Made by a program: the position numbers and the translations under genes | Notes under the pieces: model-generated | Database searches by the model: none | Told to the model about the DNA's origin: nothing | Seen by the model: only the letters and a program-made list of their open reading frames with translations | In this document: piece after piece, positions 27,021 through 36,916 of the stretch | Layout of the letters: each line of letters starts with the position of its first letter | Position numbering within the stretch: the first letter of the stretch is position 1 | Assembly (NCBI GenBank): GCA_947452295.1 | Contig: CANGCK010000005.1 | Coordinates: forward strand, 1-64,000 | Reading direction: 5' to 3' | Length of the DNA: 64,000 bases | Source: Sphingobacteriia bacterium | GTDB lineage: Bacteria > Bacteroidota > Bacteroidia > Chitinophagales > Chitinophagaceae

Positions 27021-28007
27021 GTGAAAATTGTAGTTGTATCATTAACTTTTTTTCCCGCAGTGGGTGGGTTAGAAAAAATAATGAGTGGATTGGCATTAGA
27101 ATGGAGTAAACTAAATGAAGTAATTGTATTTACAAATAACAACGACTCATCTAAGGATGCCTCTTTACCTTATAAAGTTATTAGAAGATTCAGTTTGATT
27201 GATTTGTATAAAGCAGTTAAACATGCTGATATTTTTTTAGAAGCAAATGTTAGTTTAAAAACTAGTATTGTTGGTTTACTAAGTTATAAAAAATGGTGGG
27301 TAGTGCATCATTTACTTTATAATACACAGGGGATAATAAGTTACGCTAAATTATTTTTGACATGTTTTTCCAAAAATATAGCGGTAAGTAATTTTGTTGC
27401 TAATGGTATTTGGGGGAAATGTTTGGTGATAAATAATTTTGTTGACCCTATATTTAAATTAATACCAACCATTGAAAAAAATAAATCATTATTATTTATT
27501 GGCAGATTAGTATCCGACAAGGGAATAGATTTATTGTTACATGCTGTTAGTATACTTGCTGCTAGAAACATAAACTATCATTTATCTATAGTGGGAATTG
27601 GACCAGATGCGCTTAACCTAAAAAAAGAAGTACAAAGATTAAACATCACTTCTCAAGTGAAGTTTATTGGATTACTTCAAGGAGAATCGTTGGTTAATAT
27701 TTTAAATGAAAATAAAGTACTAGTAGTGCCAAGCAAGTGGGAAGAACCTTTTGGATTAGTTGCTCTGGAGGCCTTAGCTTGCGGCTGTAGAGTTGTATAT
27801 AGTAATACTGGAGGATTGTCTGAAGCTGCCGGAAAAATGAGTTTCCCATTTGATAATCAGCGAATACAGTCGCTCTGTGATGCAATTATAAATGCAATGG
27901 AACAACCTTTTTCAGCAGCCGAAGTAGAGGAAGTTGATCAGCACTTGACATCTTTTCAATTGAGTGTAATTTCTAAAAAATATGAACAGTTATTTCTTTC
28001 TAATTAA
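27021..28007 (+). CDS. GT4 family glycosyltransferase
   Basis: A 328-residue GT-B enzyme. It has SLTFFPAVGGLEKIMSGLA (donor-side glycine loop), LLFIGRLVSDKGIDLLLHAV and E-x7-E in EEPFGLVALEALACG (about residues 240-254). The start is GTG at 27021. It is on the short side for GT4. Donor and acceptor are unknown. Confidence 0.9.
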   Translation: MKIVVVSLTFFPAVGGLEKIMSGLALEWSKLNEVIVFTNNNDSSKDASLPYKVIRRFSLIDLYKAVKHADIFLEANVSLKTSIVGLLSYKKWWVVHHLLYNTQGIISYAKLFLTCFSKNIAVSNFVANGIWGKCLVINNFVDPIFKLIPTIEKNKSLLFIGRLVSDKGIDLLLHAVSILAARNINYHLSIVGIGPDALNLKKEVQRLNITSQVKFIGLLQGESLVNILNENKVLVVPSKWEEPFGLVALEALACGCRVVYSNTGGLSEAAGKMSFPFDNQRIQSLCDAIINAMEQPFSAAEVEEVDQHLTSFQLSVISKKYEQLFLSN

Positions 28008-28025
28008 TTATTTAAAACCCCCTAT

Positions 28026-29306
28026 CTGTTTAAAGAAAAATTAAATAAAGAAACAAAAATATTAATATTCATTATTCTATTCACTGTATTAAGTGGTTCA
28101 ATTAGAAAATGGGTAATATCAAGTGGTGCTGTTGGTAATTTAATAATGGGTATTCAATTGTTTTCCCCTTTCTTTTTTTTACGCACAAAAGGTGGAATGT
28201 TACCTTTTAACAATAAACTATTTACTTTTTATTTTTTTTATTTATTACTTAGTGCAATTAATTTTAGAAATCTAACCATTTTTCATGGAATATTAGGAAT
28301 CATTATACATGTTAATTTATGGTATCTTTTATTTTATTATTACTACAATCGTCATTTAATCCGTTTTCAACCAATTATCAATTTAGCTTTAATATTATGT
28401 GCACTTGAATTGATTTTAGGATTTATACAATATGGGTTGCCTCCTAAGCATTTTTTAAATGCATATGCCGACGCTGAAAGAGGTGGAGATGTTGCAGTAG
28501 TTGTAGATTCGGTTCGCGTTACTGGTACTTTTTCTTATTTAAGTGGATACACGGCTTTCCTGATTTTTTATTCTTTTTTTACATGGGCACTAATTAAAAT
28601 ACAATACAATGCGAGAATCACCGTCACTTTAATTGCACTTGGTTTTTTGGCATCTTTTATGAGTGGTTCTAGAGGTACTACGTTTACTTATACTTTATTT
28701 TTAATTTATTTGGTTGTTTTCGAATTCAAAGAAGTGCATTATCATAATATAGTAAAAAGTATGTTCATGCCAATATTACTATTGATTATGATCAACGTTA
28801 TAACTGGCAAACTTTCTATAGTAGATCAAATTGTAAAAGCTTACGACAATTTCATGGTTCGTAGAGAAAATGGCGCGGCTTCGGGTGAAGAGCAAAAAAG
28901 AATATTTTGGGATTTTGAACAGCTCTATAATTTTGAAGGTAATTATCCTTATTATGGCGTTGGATTAGGCTCAACTTATCAAGGCGCCACTCAACTTTTT
29001 GGCGTCTCTCCTTATGTAATTGAAGCAGGTTATCTAGAAACTGAATTAACAAGAGTTGTTGTAGAAGGAGGCTTTATATTACTGATTTTTAGATTTACCC
29101 TTATGGTTTTTATTTTAATTAAATTGTCCTTTACTAAAAGAGATAAATTATTTTTGTTTTGCTTTTTTGTTTTCTTTGGCGGATATGCTTTCAATGTTTA
29201 CAACGCTATATTTATATTTTTAGGATTTGTAATAGTCGATCAGGCTTTCATTAATAAGGACGAACAAATCTCATTTATTCAATATAAACGTAAATTAAGA
29301 ATATGA
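28026..29306 (+). CDS. O-antigen polymerase/ligase-like membrane protein (Wzy/WaaL family)
   Basis: A membrane protein with about ten hydrophobic segments and a large loop (about 28830-29020) before the last helices, as in O-antigen ligase/polymerase (Wzy_C) proteins. SGSRGTTFTYTLF, near the middle, is a typical family segment. The first ATG (28146) would remove a full hydrophobic segment (ILIFIILFTVLSGSIRKWV), a conserved N-terminal feature. The frame is open back to the previous stop, and CTG at 28026 is the only plausible start that keeps this helix. The family is clear; polymerase or ligase cannot be decided. With an ABC exporter present, ligase is a real option. Confidence 0.8.
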   Translation: MFKEKLNKETKILIFIILFTVLSGSIRKWVISSGAVGNLIMGIQLFSPFFFLRTKGGMLPFNNKLFTFYFFYLLLSAINFRNLTIFHGILGIIIHVNLWYLLFYYYYNRHLIRFQPIINLALILCALELILGFIQYGLPPKHFLNAYADAERGGDVAVVVDSVRVTGTFSYLSGYTAFLIFYSFFTWALIKIQYNARITVTLIALGFLASFMSGSRGTTFTYTLFLIYLVVFEFKEVHYHNIVKSMFMPILLLIMINVITGKLSIVDQIVKAYDNFMVRRENGAASGEEQKRIFWDFEQLYNFEGNYPYYGVGLGSTYQGATQLFGVSPYVIEAGYLETELTRVVVEGGFILLIFRFTLMVFILIKLSFTKRDKLFLFCFFVFFGGYAFNVYNAIFIFLGFVIVDQAFINKDEQISFIQYKRKLRI

Positions 29307-30526
29307 TACCCAAAGTGCTTTTAGTGCATCCGGGCACTCAATATTCTCATCAAATTGCCAAACAGTTATTTAGAAAAAAAATATTGTTTTATTTTATTAC
29401 TGGATATACAATCGCTGAGAATTCATTGCTTGTATTATTACTTAAAAAATATTTCCCGCTCTTTCATCGGAAATTATCTAACAGAATTATTCAGCATATT
29501 CCCAATAATAAATTAAAAACATTTCCATTTCATGAAATAAAATCTCTTATTAAAATAAAAGGAAACGCTTCTGAAAAAATATATTTTGAAAGAAACAACA
29601 TATTTCAACATAAAATAGCTAAAAACATTTTAAGTAAATCTTCTATTGTAATAGGTTTTGATACATCTTCTTTGGTTTTAATTAAACGGGCAAATGAATT
29701 AAATAAACCCTTTATTTTAGACGTTTCAATTGCACACAGTATCACAAAAAATAAAATATATAATACACTTGTTCAAGTATTTCCGGAATGGGCACAGTTT
29801 ATAGAATTAAAAGAACCTCAATACATTGAATTAGAACAACAAGAATTTATTAATGCAAATGCATTGGTAGTTGCCAGTAAATTCACAATGCAAACCCTAA
29901 TAGACCAAGGCATTAATCCAAGCAAAATATTTATTAATCCTTACGGAATAAATTTAGATGACTTTGCACTTAAACAGACATATTCAAGTAATAATAATAT
30001 AAAATTTATTTTTATCGGTTTGGTAGACGTTAGAAAAGGCATTCCATTTTTATTAAATACTTGGAAAAAAATCAATTCATCATCTTTAGAACTTTCTTTA
30101 GTCGGTTCAATTACTGACGATGTTAAAAATATCATTACTGACAAATTTTCGAATCTAAATATTACTATACAAGGCAAGATACCTCATTCGGAATTACCCG
30201 TATTGCTTGTTAAACATGATGTTTTTATTTTCCCTACTTATTTTGAAGGATTTGGTTTAGTAATATTAGAAGCCATGGCATGCGGATTACCAGTTATTAC
30301 TACAACCGCTTCTGCAGGTCCCGATATTATTGAAAATGGTAAAGAGGGTTTTATCATTGAAGCTGGAGACGAAATCGCTTTGACAAATGCAATCAATTTT
30401 TTTATTGACAACCCTACTCAAATTGAAATTATGGGGAGGGCAGCACGGAAAAAAGCCGCACAGTATAGTTGGGATGCATATGGTGAAAGATGGGAGAAAA
30501 TCATACAATCTATTTTATTAAACTAA
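29303..30526 (+). CDS. GT4 family glycosyltransferase
   Basis: A 407-residue GT-B enzyme. The donor domain begins FIFIGLVDVRKGIPFLLNTW and the E-x7-E motif is EGFGLVILEAMACGLP. It overlaps the polymerase-like gene by 4 bp (ATGA), so translation is coupled. The substrate is not deducible. Confidence 0.92.
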   Translation: MIPKVLLVHPGTQYSHQIAKQLFRKKILFYFITGYTIAENSLLVLLLKKYFPLFHRKLSNRIIQHIPNNKLKTFPFHEIKSLIKIKGNASEKIYFERNNIFQHKIAKNILSKSSIVIGFDTSSLVLIKRANELNKPFILDVSIAHSITKNKIYNTLVQVFPEWAQFIELKEPQYIELEQQEFINANALVVASKFTMQTLIDQGINPSKIFINPYGINLDDFALKQTYSSNNNIKFIFIGLVDVRKGIPFLLNTWKKINSSSLELSLVGSITDDVKNIITDKFSNLNITIQGKIPHSELPVLLVKHDVFIFPTYFEGFGLVILEAMACGLPVITTTASAGPDIIENGKEGFIIEAGDEIALTNAINFFIDNPTQIEIMGRAARKKAAQYSWDAYGERWEKIIQSILLN

Positions 30527-30529
30527 GTA

Positions 30530-31702
30530 ATGAAACCTTTCATTTTCCTCAACTCACATCCTATTCAGTATTTTACCCCGTTATATAAATTAATTTATTC
30601 TGAAAAAAAAATTGATTTAAATGTAATTTATTGTTCCGATGAAACAGTAAATGGTTCGATTGATAAAGAATTTGGTGTGACAGTTAAGTGGGATACGCCA
30701 TTATTAGATGGTTACCCCTATGTTTTTTTGAAAAACCATTCATTCAAACCTTCGATTTTTAATGGATTTTGGGGGTTGTTGAATTGGGGAGTTTTTAAAA
30801 AATTATTTAATGAGCCACCTTCATTAATTATTGTTCATGGTTGGGGATACGCTACTCATTTAATTGCATTGATATTTGCACGTATGTTTAACCATACAGT
30901 TTGCTTGAGAGCTGAAACTCCTTTACACCAAGAATTTTTGAAAAACAAATATGTTATTTCGATTAAGCATTTTTTGTTAAAAAAATTGTTTACTAGGATC
31001 GACTACTTTTTATATATAGGATCTGAAAATAAAAAATTTTATAACTATTTAGGAGTAAACGAAAATCAATTACTATTTACTCCTTATTGTGTTGATAATA
31101 AATTTTTTTCAACGCTCGCTAAATCTTCAAATAAAGATAAATTAAAACATAAAATTGGAATACCAATCGATTTTAAAGTTATTCTTTATGCAGGAAAGTA
31201 CATTGATAAAAAAAGACCCCTAGATTTAATCAATGCTTTTGCTGCTTTAAATGATCCATCCGCATTTTTAATTATGGTAGGTGATGGTAAATTACGAGAA
31301 GCAATGGAAGAGCTTATTTTAACCTACCAAATTAAGGATAGAGTTATACTCACAGGATTTATTAATCAATCTATTATTTACGAATACTATGCAATTGCCG
31401 ATGTTTTTGTTATGTGTTCAGGTTTAGGTGAAACTTGGGGCTTATCTGCGAATGAAGCAATGAATTTTGGAGTGCCACTGGTTTTATCTTCTACAACTGG
31501 TAGCAGTAGCGACCTTGTAATTGAAGGCGTTAACGGATTTACATTTCCTACTGGAAATATCCATCAATTAACTGCTGTCTTAAATAAAACATTACAATTT
31601 AATATAGTAGATAGGGCTCGAACTATAGAAACCCATAATCAATTACTCAATAAGTATAGCTATAATACCATCATCAATTCGTTAAAAACTATTACAAATT
31701 AA
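30530..31702 (+). CDS. GT4 family glycosyltransferase
   Basis: A 390-residue GT-B enzyme beginning MKPFIFLNSHPIQYFTPLY, an entry seen in GT4 enzymes of polysaccharide loci. The donor domain is VILYAGKYIDKKRPLDLI and the E-x7-E motif is ETWGLSANEAMNFG. The start is an ATG 3 bp after the previous stop. Confidence 0.9.
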   Translation: MKPFIFLNSHPIQYFTPLYKLIYSEKKIDLNVIYCSDETVNGSIDKEFGVTVKWDTPLLDGYPYVFLKNHSFKPSIFNGFWGLLNWGVFKKLFNEPPSLIIVHGWGYATHLIALIFARMFNHTVCLRAETPLHQEFLKNKYVISIKHFLLKKLFTRIDYFLYIGSENKKFYNYLGVNENQLLFTPYCVDNKFFSTLAKSSNKDKLKHKIGIPIDFKVILYAGKYIDKKRPLDLINAFAALNDPSAFLIMVGDGKLREAMEELILTYQIKDRVILTGFINQSIIYEYYAIADVFVMCSGLGETWGLSANEAMNFGVPLVLSSTTGSSSDLVIEGVNGFTFPTGNIHQLTAVLNKTLQFNIVDRARTIETHNQLLNKYSYNTIINSLKTITN

Positions 31703-31709
31703 TTTTAAA

Positions 31710-32768
31710 GTGGGCAAATTAAAATATTATAAAGAATTAGATGGTGTTAGAGCAATAGCTGTACTAATGGTTATGTTTTTTCATTTCTTCCAACATTTAT
31801 CAATTAAGGATAATTTATTTCAATTTTTTAAATATATATCTCTTTTCGGACAAACTGGCGTTTCATTATTTTTTGTACTATCTGGTTTTTTAATTACCAG
31901 AATTTTACTGTCTAATAAAAATTCGGAAAAATATTTCTCTCATTTTTATATTCGTAGAGCTTTGAGAATATTTCCTTTGTATTACTTGTATTTATTGTTT
32001 TTTTATCTGCTTTTGCCCCCACTTTTTAATTTACCTTTTACACCATTTAGTGCCCAATTTTATTATTGGATTTATATTCAAAATATTTCATTAACATTCA
32101 ATTTAAATGGATCTGGACCAGAACACTTTTGGTCATTGGCTGTTGAAGAACATTTTTATTTATTTTGGCCAATTATTATTTATTGTTTTAATAATAAAAA
32201 TATTTTAAGGAGTATTGGATTGTTAATAATTATTGCTTTCGGTGTAAGAATTTTATTAACATACATGCACTTTAATTCTTTTTATTTTACATTTTCCAGA
32301 ATGGACGAATTGTCTCTTGGTGCATTAATGGCTTTAATGGAATTAAAGAATATGTTCAAAACCAGTAATAATCGTGTTTATTTAATTTCATTACTATTGG
32401 CTATTTTCCCTACATTGTACCTTTGGTTAGCATTTGGTGGTTTCTCGTATTCTTATATTCAAGTCATAAAAATTTCTTTAATATCAATAGTTTATTTTTT
32501 GTTTTTAGGTTATATTATATCCAAAAATGATAGGAGCGGTTTTAAAAAAATATTATTATCTCCATTCATGTCATATACTGGTAAAATAAGTTTTGGTTTA
32601 TATGTATATCATCCAACTTGCTTCCTAATTATTATTTATAAATTATCTTCTGGGAACTATTTATTAGATTTTCTTATTTCTTTTGCTTCTGCCTATTTAA
32701 TAGCATCAATAAGCTACTTTTTCTTTGAATCAAAAATTTTAAAGTTAAAAGAAAAATTTTCCAATTAA
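31710..32768 (+). CDS. Acyltransferase 3 family membrane protein
   Basis: A 352-residue protein with about ten membrane helices. The N-terminus YKELDGVRAIAVLMVMFFHF contains the family signature with the catalytic His, and YIRRALRIFPLYYL and WSLAVEEHFYLFWP are the other conserved motifs. Members transfer acetyl or other acyl groups from the cytoplasm to sugars. It would O-acetylate the polysaccharide. The start is GTG at 31710. A second member lies at 38654. Confidence 0.92.
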   Translation: MGKLKYYKELDGVRAIAVLMVMFFHFFQHLSIKDNLFQFFKYISLFGQTGVSLFFVLSGFLITRILLSNKNSEKYFSHFYIRRALRIFPLYYLYLLFFYLLLPPLFNLPFTPFSAQFYYWIYIQNISLTFNLNGSGPEHFWSLAVEEHFYLFWPIIIYCFNNKNILRSIGLLIIIAFGVRILLTYMHFNSFYFTFSRMDELSLGALMALMELKNMFKTSNNRVYLISLLLAIFPTLYLWLAFGGFSYSYIQVIKISLISIVYFLFLGYIISKNDRSGFKKILLSPFMSYTGKISFGLYVYHPTCFLIIIYKLSSGNYLLDFLISFASAYLIASISYFFFESKILKLKEKFSN

Positions 32769-32782
32769 TTCAACGTTATTAT

Positions 32783-34573
32783 ATGTGTAGAATTTCAGGT
32801 ATTGTTCATTTAGCATCCACTCCAACCATTGCAGAATCAACCGCAATGCGGGATAGTATGCAACATGGCGGACCTGATGATGCAGGATTATATATAGATG
32901 AAATTAACCACATCGCTTTAGGTCATAGGCGCCTATCACTAATTGATCTAACATCTGCTGGCCATCAACCAATGAAAAGTTTTAATAGTGAATGCATAGT
33001 GGTTTTTAATGGTGAAATTTATAATTATCAAGAAATTAAAAATGAGCTTTTATCTTTAGGTTATCATTTTATATCAAATTCCGATACTGAAGTTATTTTA
33101 TCTGCTTATCATCAATGGGGTACTAATTGTTTTTCTAAATTCAATGGTATGTTTGCCCTAGCAATTTATGATAAAGTTCAAGCTAAACTCATATTAGCAA
33201 GAGACCACGCTGGCATCAAACCGCTCTATTTTAATATAGACGATAATTCATTATATTTTGCTTCTGAAGTACGTGCTTTTAAAACTATTAATCACAATTG
33301 GCCAGAAAATAATGACTGGAGAATTTATTTTCTATTATTTGGTTACATTCCTGAACCAATAACTACATTAAACAATGTTTTTTCTATTGAAAAAGGTTCT
33401 TACTTAGAAGTAAACTTAAAAAATCTAAAATTTAATAAATATAAGTTCATACAGTATAATTATAATTACACTATTTTTTCTGAAAATGAAGCAATCAGTC
33501 AAATTAAATTATCTGTAGAACAAGCTGTAAAAAGACATCTTATATCCGATGCTCCAATAGGTTTGTTTTTAAGTGGTGGGATTGATTCTTCAATTCTTAC
33601 TTTATTAGCTAAAAAATACTGTGGCAACAATTTAACCACTTTATCAATCGATTTTGAGGAATCAAAATTTTCAGAAAATAAATATCAACAACTTATTATT
33701 GATATAAGTAACGCTAAACATCATACTTATAAAGTTTCTAAACAACAGTTTAATGAAGCTATTCCAGATATATTGAATGCTATCGATCAACCCAGCAATG
33801 ACGGTATTAATTCTTATTTTATAACTAAATATGCTAAAGAAGCTGGCTTAAAAGCTGTATTAAGTGGTATTGGTGCTGATGAATTGTTTGGCGGTTATCC
33901 ATCCTTTAAGAGACACAAAATATTAAATTATACAAAGTGCATTCCTGATTATTTAATAAATGCTGCTGTTTTATTTCCCAATGACAAGTTGAAACGAGTT
34001 CAATTTTTGGCTAATAAAACTTTCCCAGGTAATTATTATTTTAATAGAGGATTTTTTACACCTGCTGATATAGCCAAATACCTTGATATTTCATTGAGCG
34101 AGGTAAATAAAGTAATGAATACAATTTCATTACCCCAATTTATTTTATCCCAACATCCTCTAGAACAAGTAAGCTATGAAGAATCAAATTGGTATATGCT
34201 CAATCAATTGTTAAAAGATACAGATTATATGAGTATGTGGCACGCTGTAGAAGTGAGAGTTCCATTTCTGGATAAAGAATTAATCGATTTGGTTTACTCT
34301 ATTCATCCAGATATTAGGTATAATAGCAAACAAATCAAACATATTTTAATTAAAGCTTTTAAAGATATATTGCCCGAAGCAATATGGAATAGACCGAAGC
34401 AAGGTTTTGCATTTCCATTTCAACAATGGTTTGCAGATGTAAATTTATCACTAACAAAAAATGTAAAAAGTGATAATTTAAAAGCTGGATTAGTTAGCGG
34501 AAAAACACACTGGAGTAGATACTGGTGTTACAATTTATCTCAACACAAAATAAATAATACTTCTGCTTGGTAA
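32783..34573 (+). CDS. asnB: AsnB-type glutamine-dependent amidotransferase
   Basis: A 596-residue asparagine synthase family enzyme. The mature N-terminus MCRISGIV gives Cys2, the glutaminase nucleophile, followed by HGGPDDAG and FNGEIYNY. The synthetase domain has the PP-loop SGGIDSS (about residues 264-270) and GADELFGGYP. In O-antigen loci such enzymes (WbpS-like) are thought to amidate uronic acids; plain asparagine synthesis is the alternative. It overlaps the next gene by 7 bp. Confidence 0.88.
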   Translation: MCRISGIVHLASTPTIAESTAMRDSMQHGGPDDAGLYIDEINHIALGHRRLSLIDLTSAGHQPMKSFNSECIVVFNGEIYNYQEIKNELLSLGYHFISNSDTEVILSAYHQWGTNCFSKFNGMFALAIYDKVQAKLILARDHAGIKPLYFNIDDNSLYFASEVRAFKTINHNWPENNDWRIYFLLFGYIPEPITTLNNVFSIEKGSYLEVNLKNLKFNKYKFIQYNYNYTIFSENEAISQIKLSVEQAVKRHLISDAPIGLFLSGGIDSSILTLLAKKYCGNNLTTLSIDFEESKFSENKYQQLIIDISNAKHHTYKVSKQQFNEAIPDILNAIDQPSNDGINSYFITKYAKEAGLKAVLSGIGADELFGGYPSFKRHKILNYTKCIPDYLINAAVLFPNDKLKRVQFLANKTFPGNYYFNRGFFTPADIAKYLDISLSEVNKVMNTISLPQFILSQHPLEQVSYEESNWYMLNQLLKDTDYMSMWHAVEVRVPFLDKELIDLVYSIHPDIRYNSKQIKHILIKAFKDILPEAIWNRPKQGFAFPFQQWFADVNLSLTKNVKSDNLKAGLVSGKTHWSRYWCYNLSQHKINNTSAW

Positions 34574-35667
34574 ATAATATTGCATTTATTTATTTAACCG
34601 CCTTCTCTAAAGCAGGCGGAATTGAACAGTTTAATAAAAATTTGATGACATCTATTCATCAAATTAAACCCAATTCTGTTGCTATTTCTTTATATGATAC
34701 TACTGTGGATGAAAAGTATTTCCCTCAAAAATCATTTAAAGGATTTGCAGGAAACAAAATAGCATTTTTATTTTCATTAATTTTTTCTGCAAGAAAGCAT
34801 CAAGTATATTTAATTGGTCATATTAATTTATCTCTAGCTGCATTTATTATTAAGTTCATTAACCCTAAAGCCCAATTTTTGCTAATGGCTCATGGTGTTG
34901 AAATTTGGCCTAAGCAAAAAAGATTCGCACATTGGTTGATTAAAAGTGCTACTCAGATTTTTTCTGTTAGCCAATTCACTAAGTCTACAATTTTAATAAA
35001 TAATCCAAGTATTTCATCTAATAAAATTAAAATACTCCATAATTCAGTTGACCCTTATTTTAATTATCCTATATCCTTTACAAAACCAAATTATCTTATT
35101 GATAAATATCATTTAAATACCAATGATAAATTAATATTAACAACAACTCGATTATCCTCTGATGAACAATATAAAGGGTATGACGCCGTAATCTCTATAA
35201 TTAAACGATTAAACAATGAATTTGGACCAGTAAAATATTTAATTGTTGGAAAAGCTGATGATAAAGAATTGGATCGTGTAAATAAATTAATTAAAAAAGA
35301 ACAAATAGATGACAATGTGATTTTAAGTGGTTTTGTGCCATTACATGAATTAATTGATCATTACTTATTGGCAGATGTTTTTGTTTTACCTAGTACTGGA
35401 GAAGGTTTTGGAATTGTATTGATCGAGGCTATGGCATGTGGTTTAAAAGTAATTGCAGGTAATAAAGACGGAAGCGTAGATGCTTTGTTAAATGGCGAAT
35501 TGGGAACATTAATTAATCCATCCGATACAATACAATTGTATAATTCAATCAACAACTTATTACAAAATAATAAAAGTCAGCCATTGGACATTCAACATCG
35601 AATGAAAGAACATTTTTCTTACCCTATATTTAAAAAAAATATTCAACTTTTGTTGACCGATTTATAA
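34567..35667 (+). CDS. GT4 family glycosyltransferase
   Basis: A 366-residue GT-B enzyme. It has LTAFSKAGGIEQFNKNLMTS, LTTTRLSSDEQYKGYDAVIS and E-x7-E in EGFGIVLIEAMACGL. The start is TTG at 34567, inside the last codons of the AsnB gene. The first beta strand begins at once (NNIAFIYLT), so no longer form is needed. Confidence 0.9.
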   Translation: MVNNIAFIYLTAFSKAGGIEQFNKNLMTSIHQIKPNSVAISLYDTTVDEKYFPQKSFKGFAGNKIAFLFSLIFSARKHQVYLIGHINLSLAAFIIKFINPKAQFLLMAHGVEIWPKQKRFAHWLIKSATQIFSVSQFTKSTILINNPSISSNKIKILHNSVDPYFNYPISFTKPNYLIDKYHLNTNDKLILTTTRLSSDEQYKGYDAVISIIKRLNNEFGPVKYLIVGKADDKELDRVNKLIKKEQIDDNVILSGFVPLHELIDHYLLADVFVLPSTGEGFGIVLIEAMACGLKVIAGNKDGSVDALLNGELGTLINPSDTIQLYNSINNLLQNNKSQPLDIQHRMKEHFSYPIFKKNIQLLLTDL

Positions 35668-35689
35668 GTTCAATCTAAACAAACTAATC

Positions 35690-36856
35690 CTGCAACAAAA
35701 AATAAAAATACTAATCATTTACGAATATTTTTATCCCGCTTATAAAGCAGGTGGTATTATTCAGTCCCTTCGTAACTTAGTAAATTTAATGAGTAACCAT
35801 TTTGATTTCTATTGTATAACTGGTTGCACAGACTTAAATGAAAAAATTCCATTAGAAAATATTAAGATTAATCAATGGAATATTATTCAAATTTCACCAA
35901 ACAAGTCTATTAACGTATGGTATGACGACAAAAAACATTTGAATTATTTTAAATTCAAAAAATTGATTCATGCCATAAATCCTCAGGTTATTTACTTGAA
36001 CGGATTCATGAGTATAACATTTTTATTGATTCCATTATTAGTTATTAAAACCGCTCTATTCAACAAAATAAAAACAGTTATAGCACCAAGAGGTATGTTA
36101 CAGTTGGGCGCAATTAACATTAAACAATTCAAAAAAAAATATTTCCTTTTGTTCATTCAATTATTGAATTTGACAAAAAATATTATATGGCATGTAACAG
36201 ATAATGTTGAAATAGAAGGCATTACTAAATATTTTAAAGCTCCATCAGAAAAAATATTTAGTATTGGAAATATACCATTACAACCCCCAAGTATAATAAC
36301 ATCTCCAAATAAAACTGTTGGAACATTAAATCTTGTTTACGCGTCGATTATTACCGATAAAAAAAACCTGATTTATGTAATTGAAGCACTTAAATGTGCT
36401 ACTACTCTAATCAATTTAAATATTTATGGCGTAATTAAAGAATCTTCATACTGGGAATTATGCTTAAATGCAATTAATCAGTTACCCATTAATATAACTG
36501 TTCATTTCTTGGGTGATTTTAAATCAGCTCAAATGCACAATATCGTATCAAAGCATGATGCAATGATACTAATGAGTAAAGGCGAAAATTTTTCTCATGC
36601 TATATATGAATGCCTATCTGCAGGCAGACCAATTATTAGTAGTGAATTTACTAGTTGGCATAATCTTTCTAAACATAATGCGGGATGGAATTTTTCAAAT
36701 AATAATCATGCAGATTTAGCAAATGAACTAGATGTTTTGAGTTATATTGATAATGATAGATGGAAAATTTATTGTGAAGGGGCTCATTTGCATGCGTTAA
36801 ATTATCTAACATCACAGTCTTTTAGGAGCGATTATTATAATTTACTAAATGCCTAA
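35690..36856 (+). CDS. GT4 family glycosyltransferase with probable CTG start
   Basis: A GT-B enzyme. The first ATG (35789) would cut off the first strand and glycine loop KILIIYEYFYPAYKAGGIIQ, which is clearly coding and typical of GT4. Upstream in frame the only reasonable initiator is CTG at 35690, giving QQKIKILIIYEYFYPAYKAG. The E-x7-E motif is GENFSHAIYECLSAGRP. The gene is therefore called from 35690. An upstream ATT/ATA or a base error is an alternative. Confidence 0.8.
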   Translation: MQQKIKILIIYEYFYPAYKAGGIIQSLRNLVNLMSNHFDFYCITGCTDLNEKIPLENIKINQWNIIQISPNKSINVWYDDKKHLNYFKFKKLIHAINPQVIYLNGFMSITFLLIPLLVIKTALFNKIKTVIAPRGMLQLGAINIKQFKKKYFLLFIQLLNLTKNIIWHVTDNVEIEGITKYFKAPSEKIFSIGNIPLQPPSIITSPNKTVGTLNLVYASIITDKKNLIYVIEALKCATTLINLNIYGVIKESSYWELCLNAINQLPINITVHFLGDFKSAQMHNIVSKHDAMILMSKGENFSHAIYECLSAGRPIISSEFTSWHNLSKHNAGWNFSNNNHADLANELDVLSYIDNDRWKIYCEGAHLHALNYLTSQSFRSDYYNLLNA

Positions 36857-36916
36857 TTGCTTGATCGGAATCCAATTAAATACACATTTTAAATACTTTA
36901 AATTAATATATTTTCT

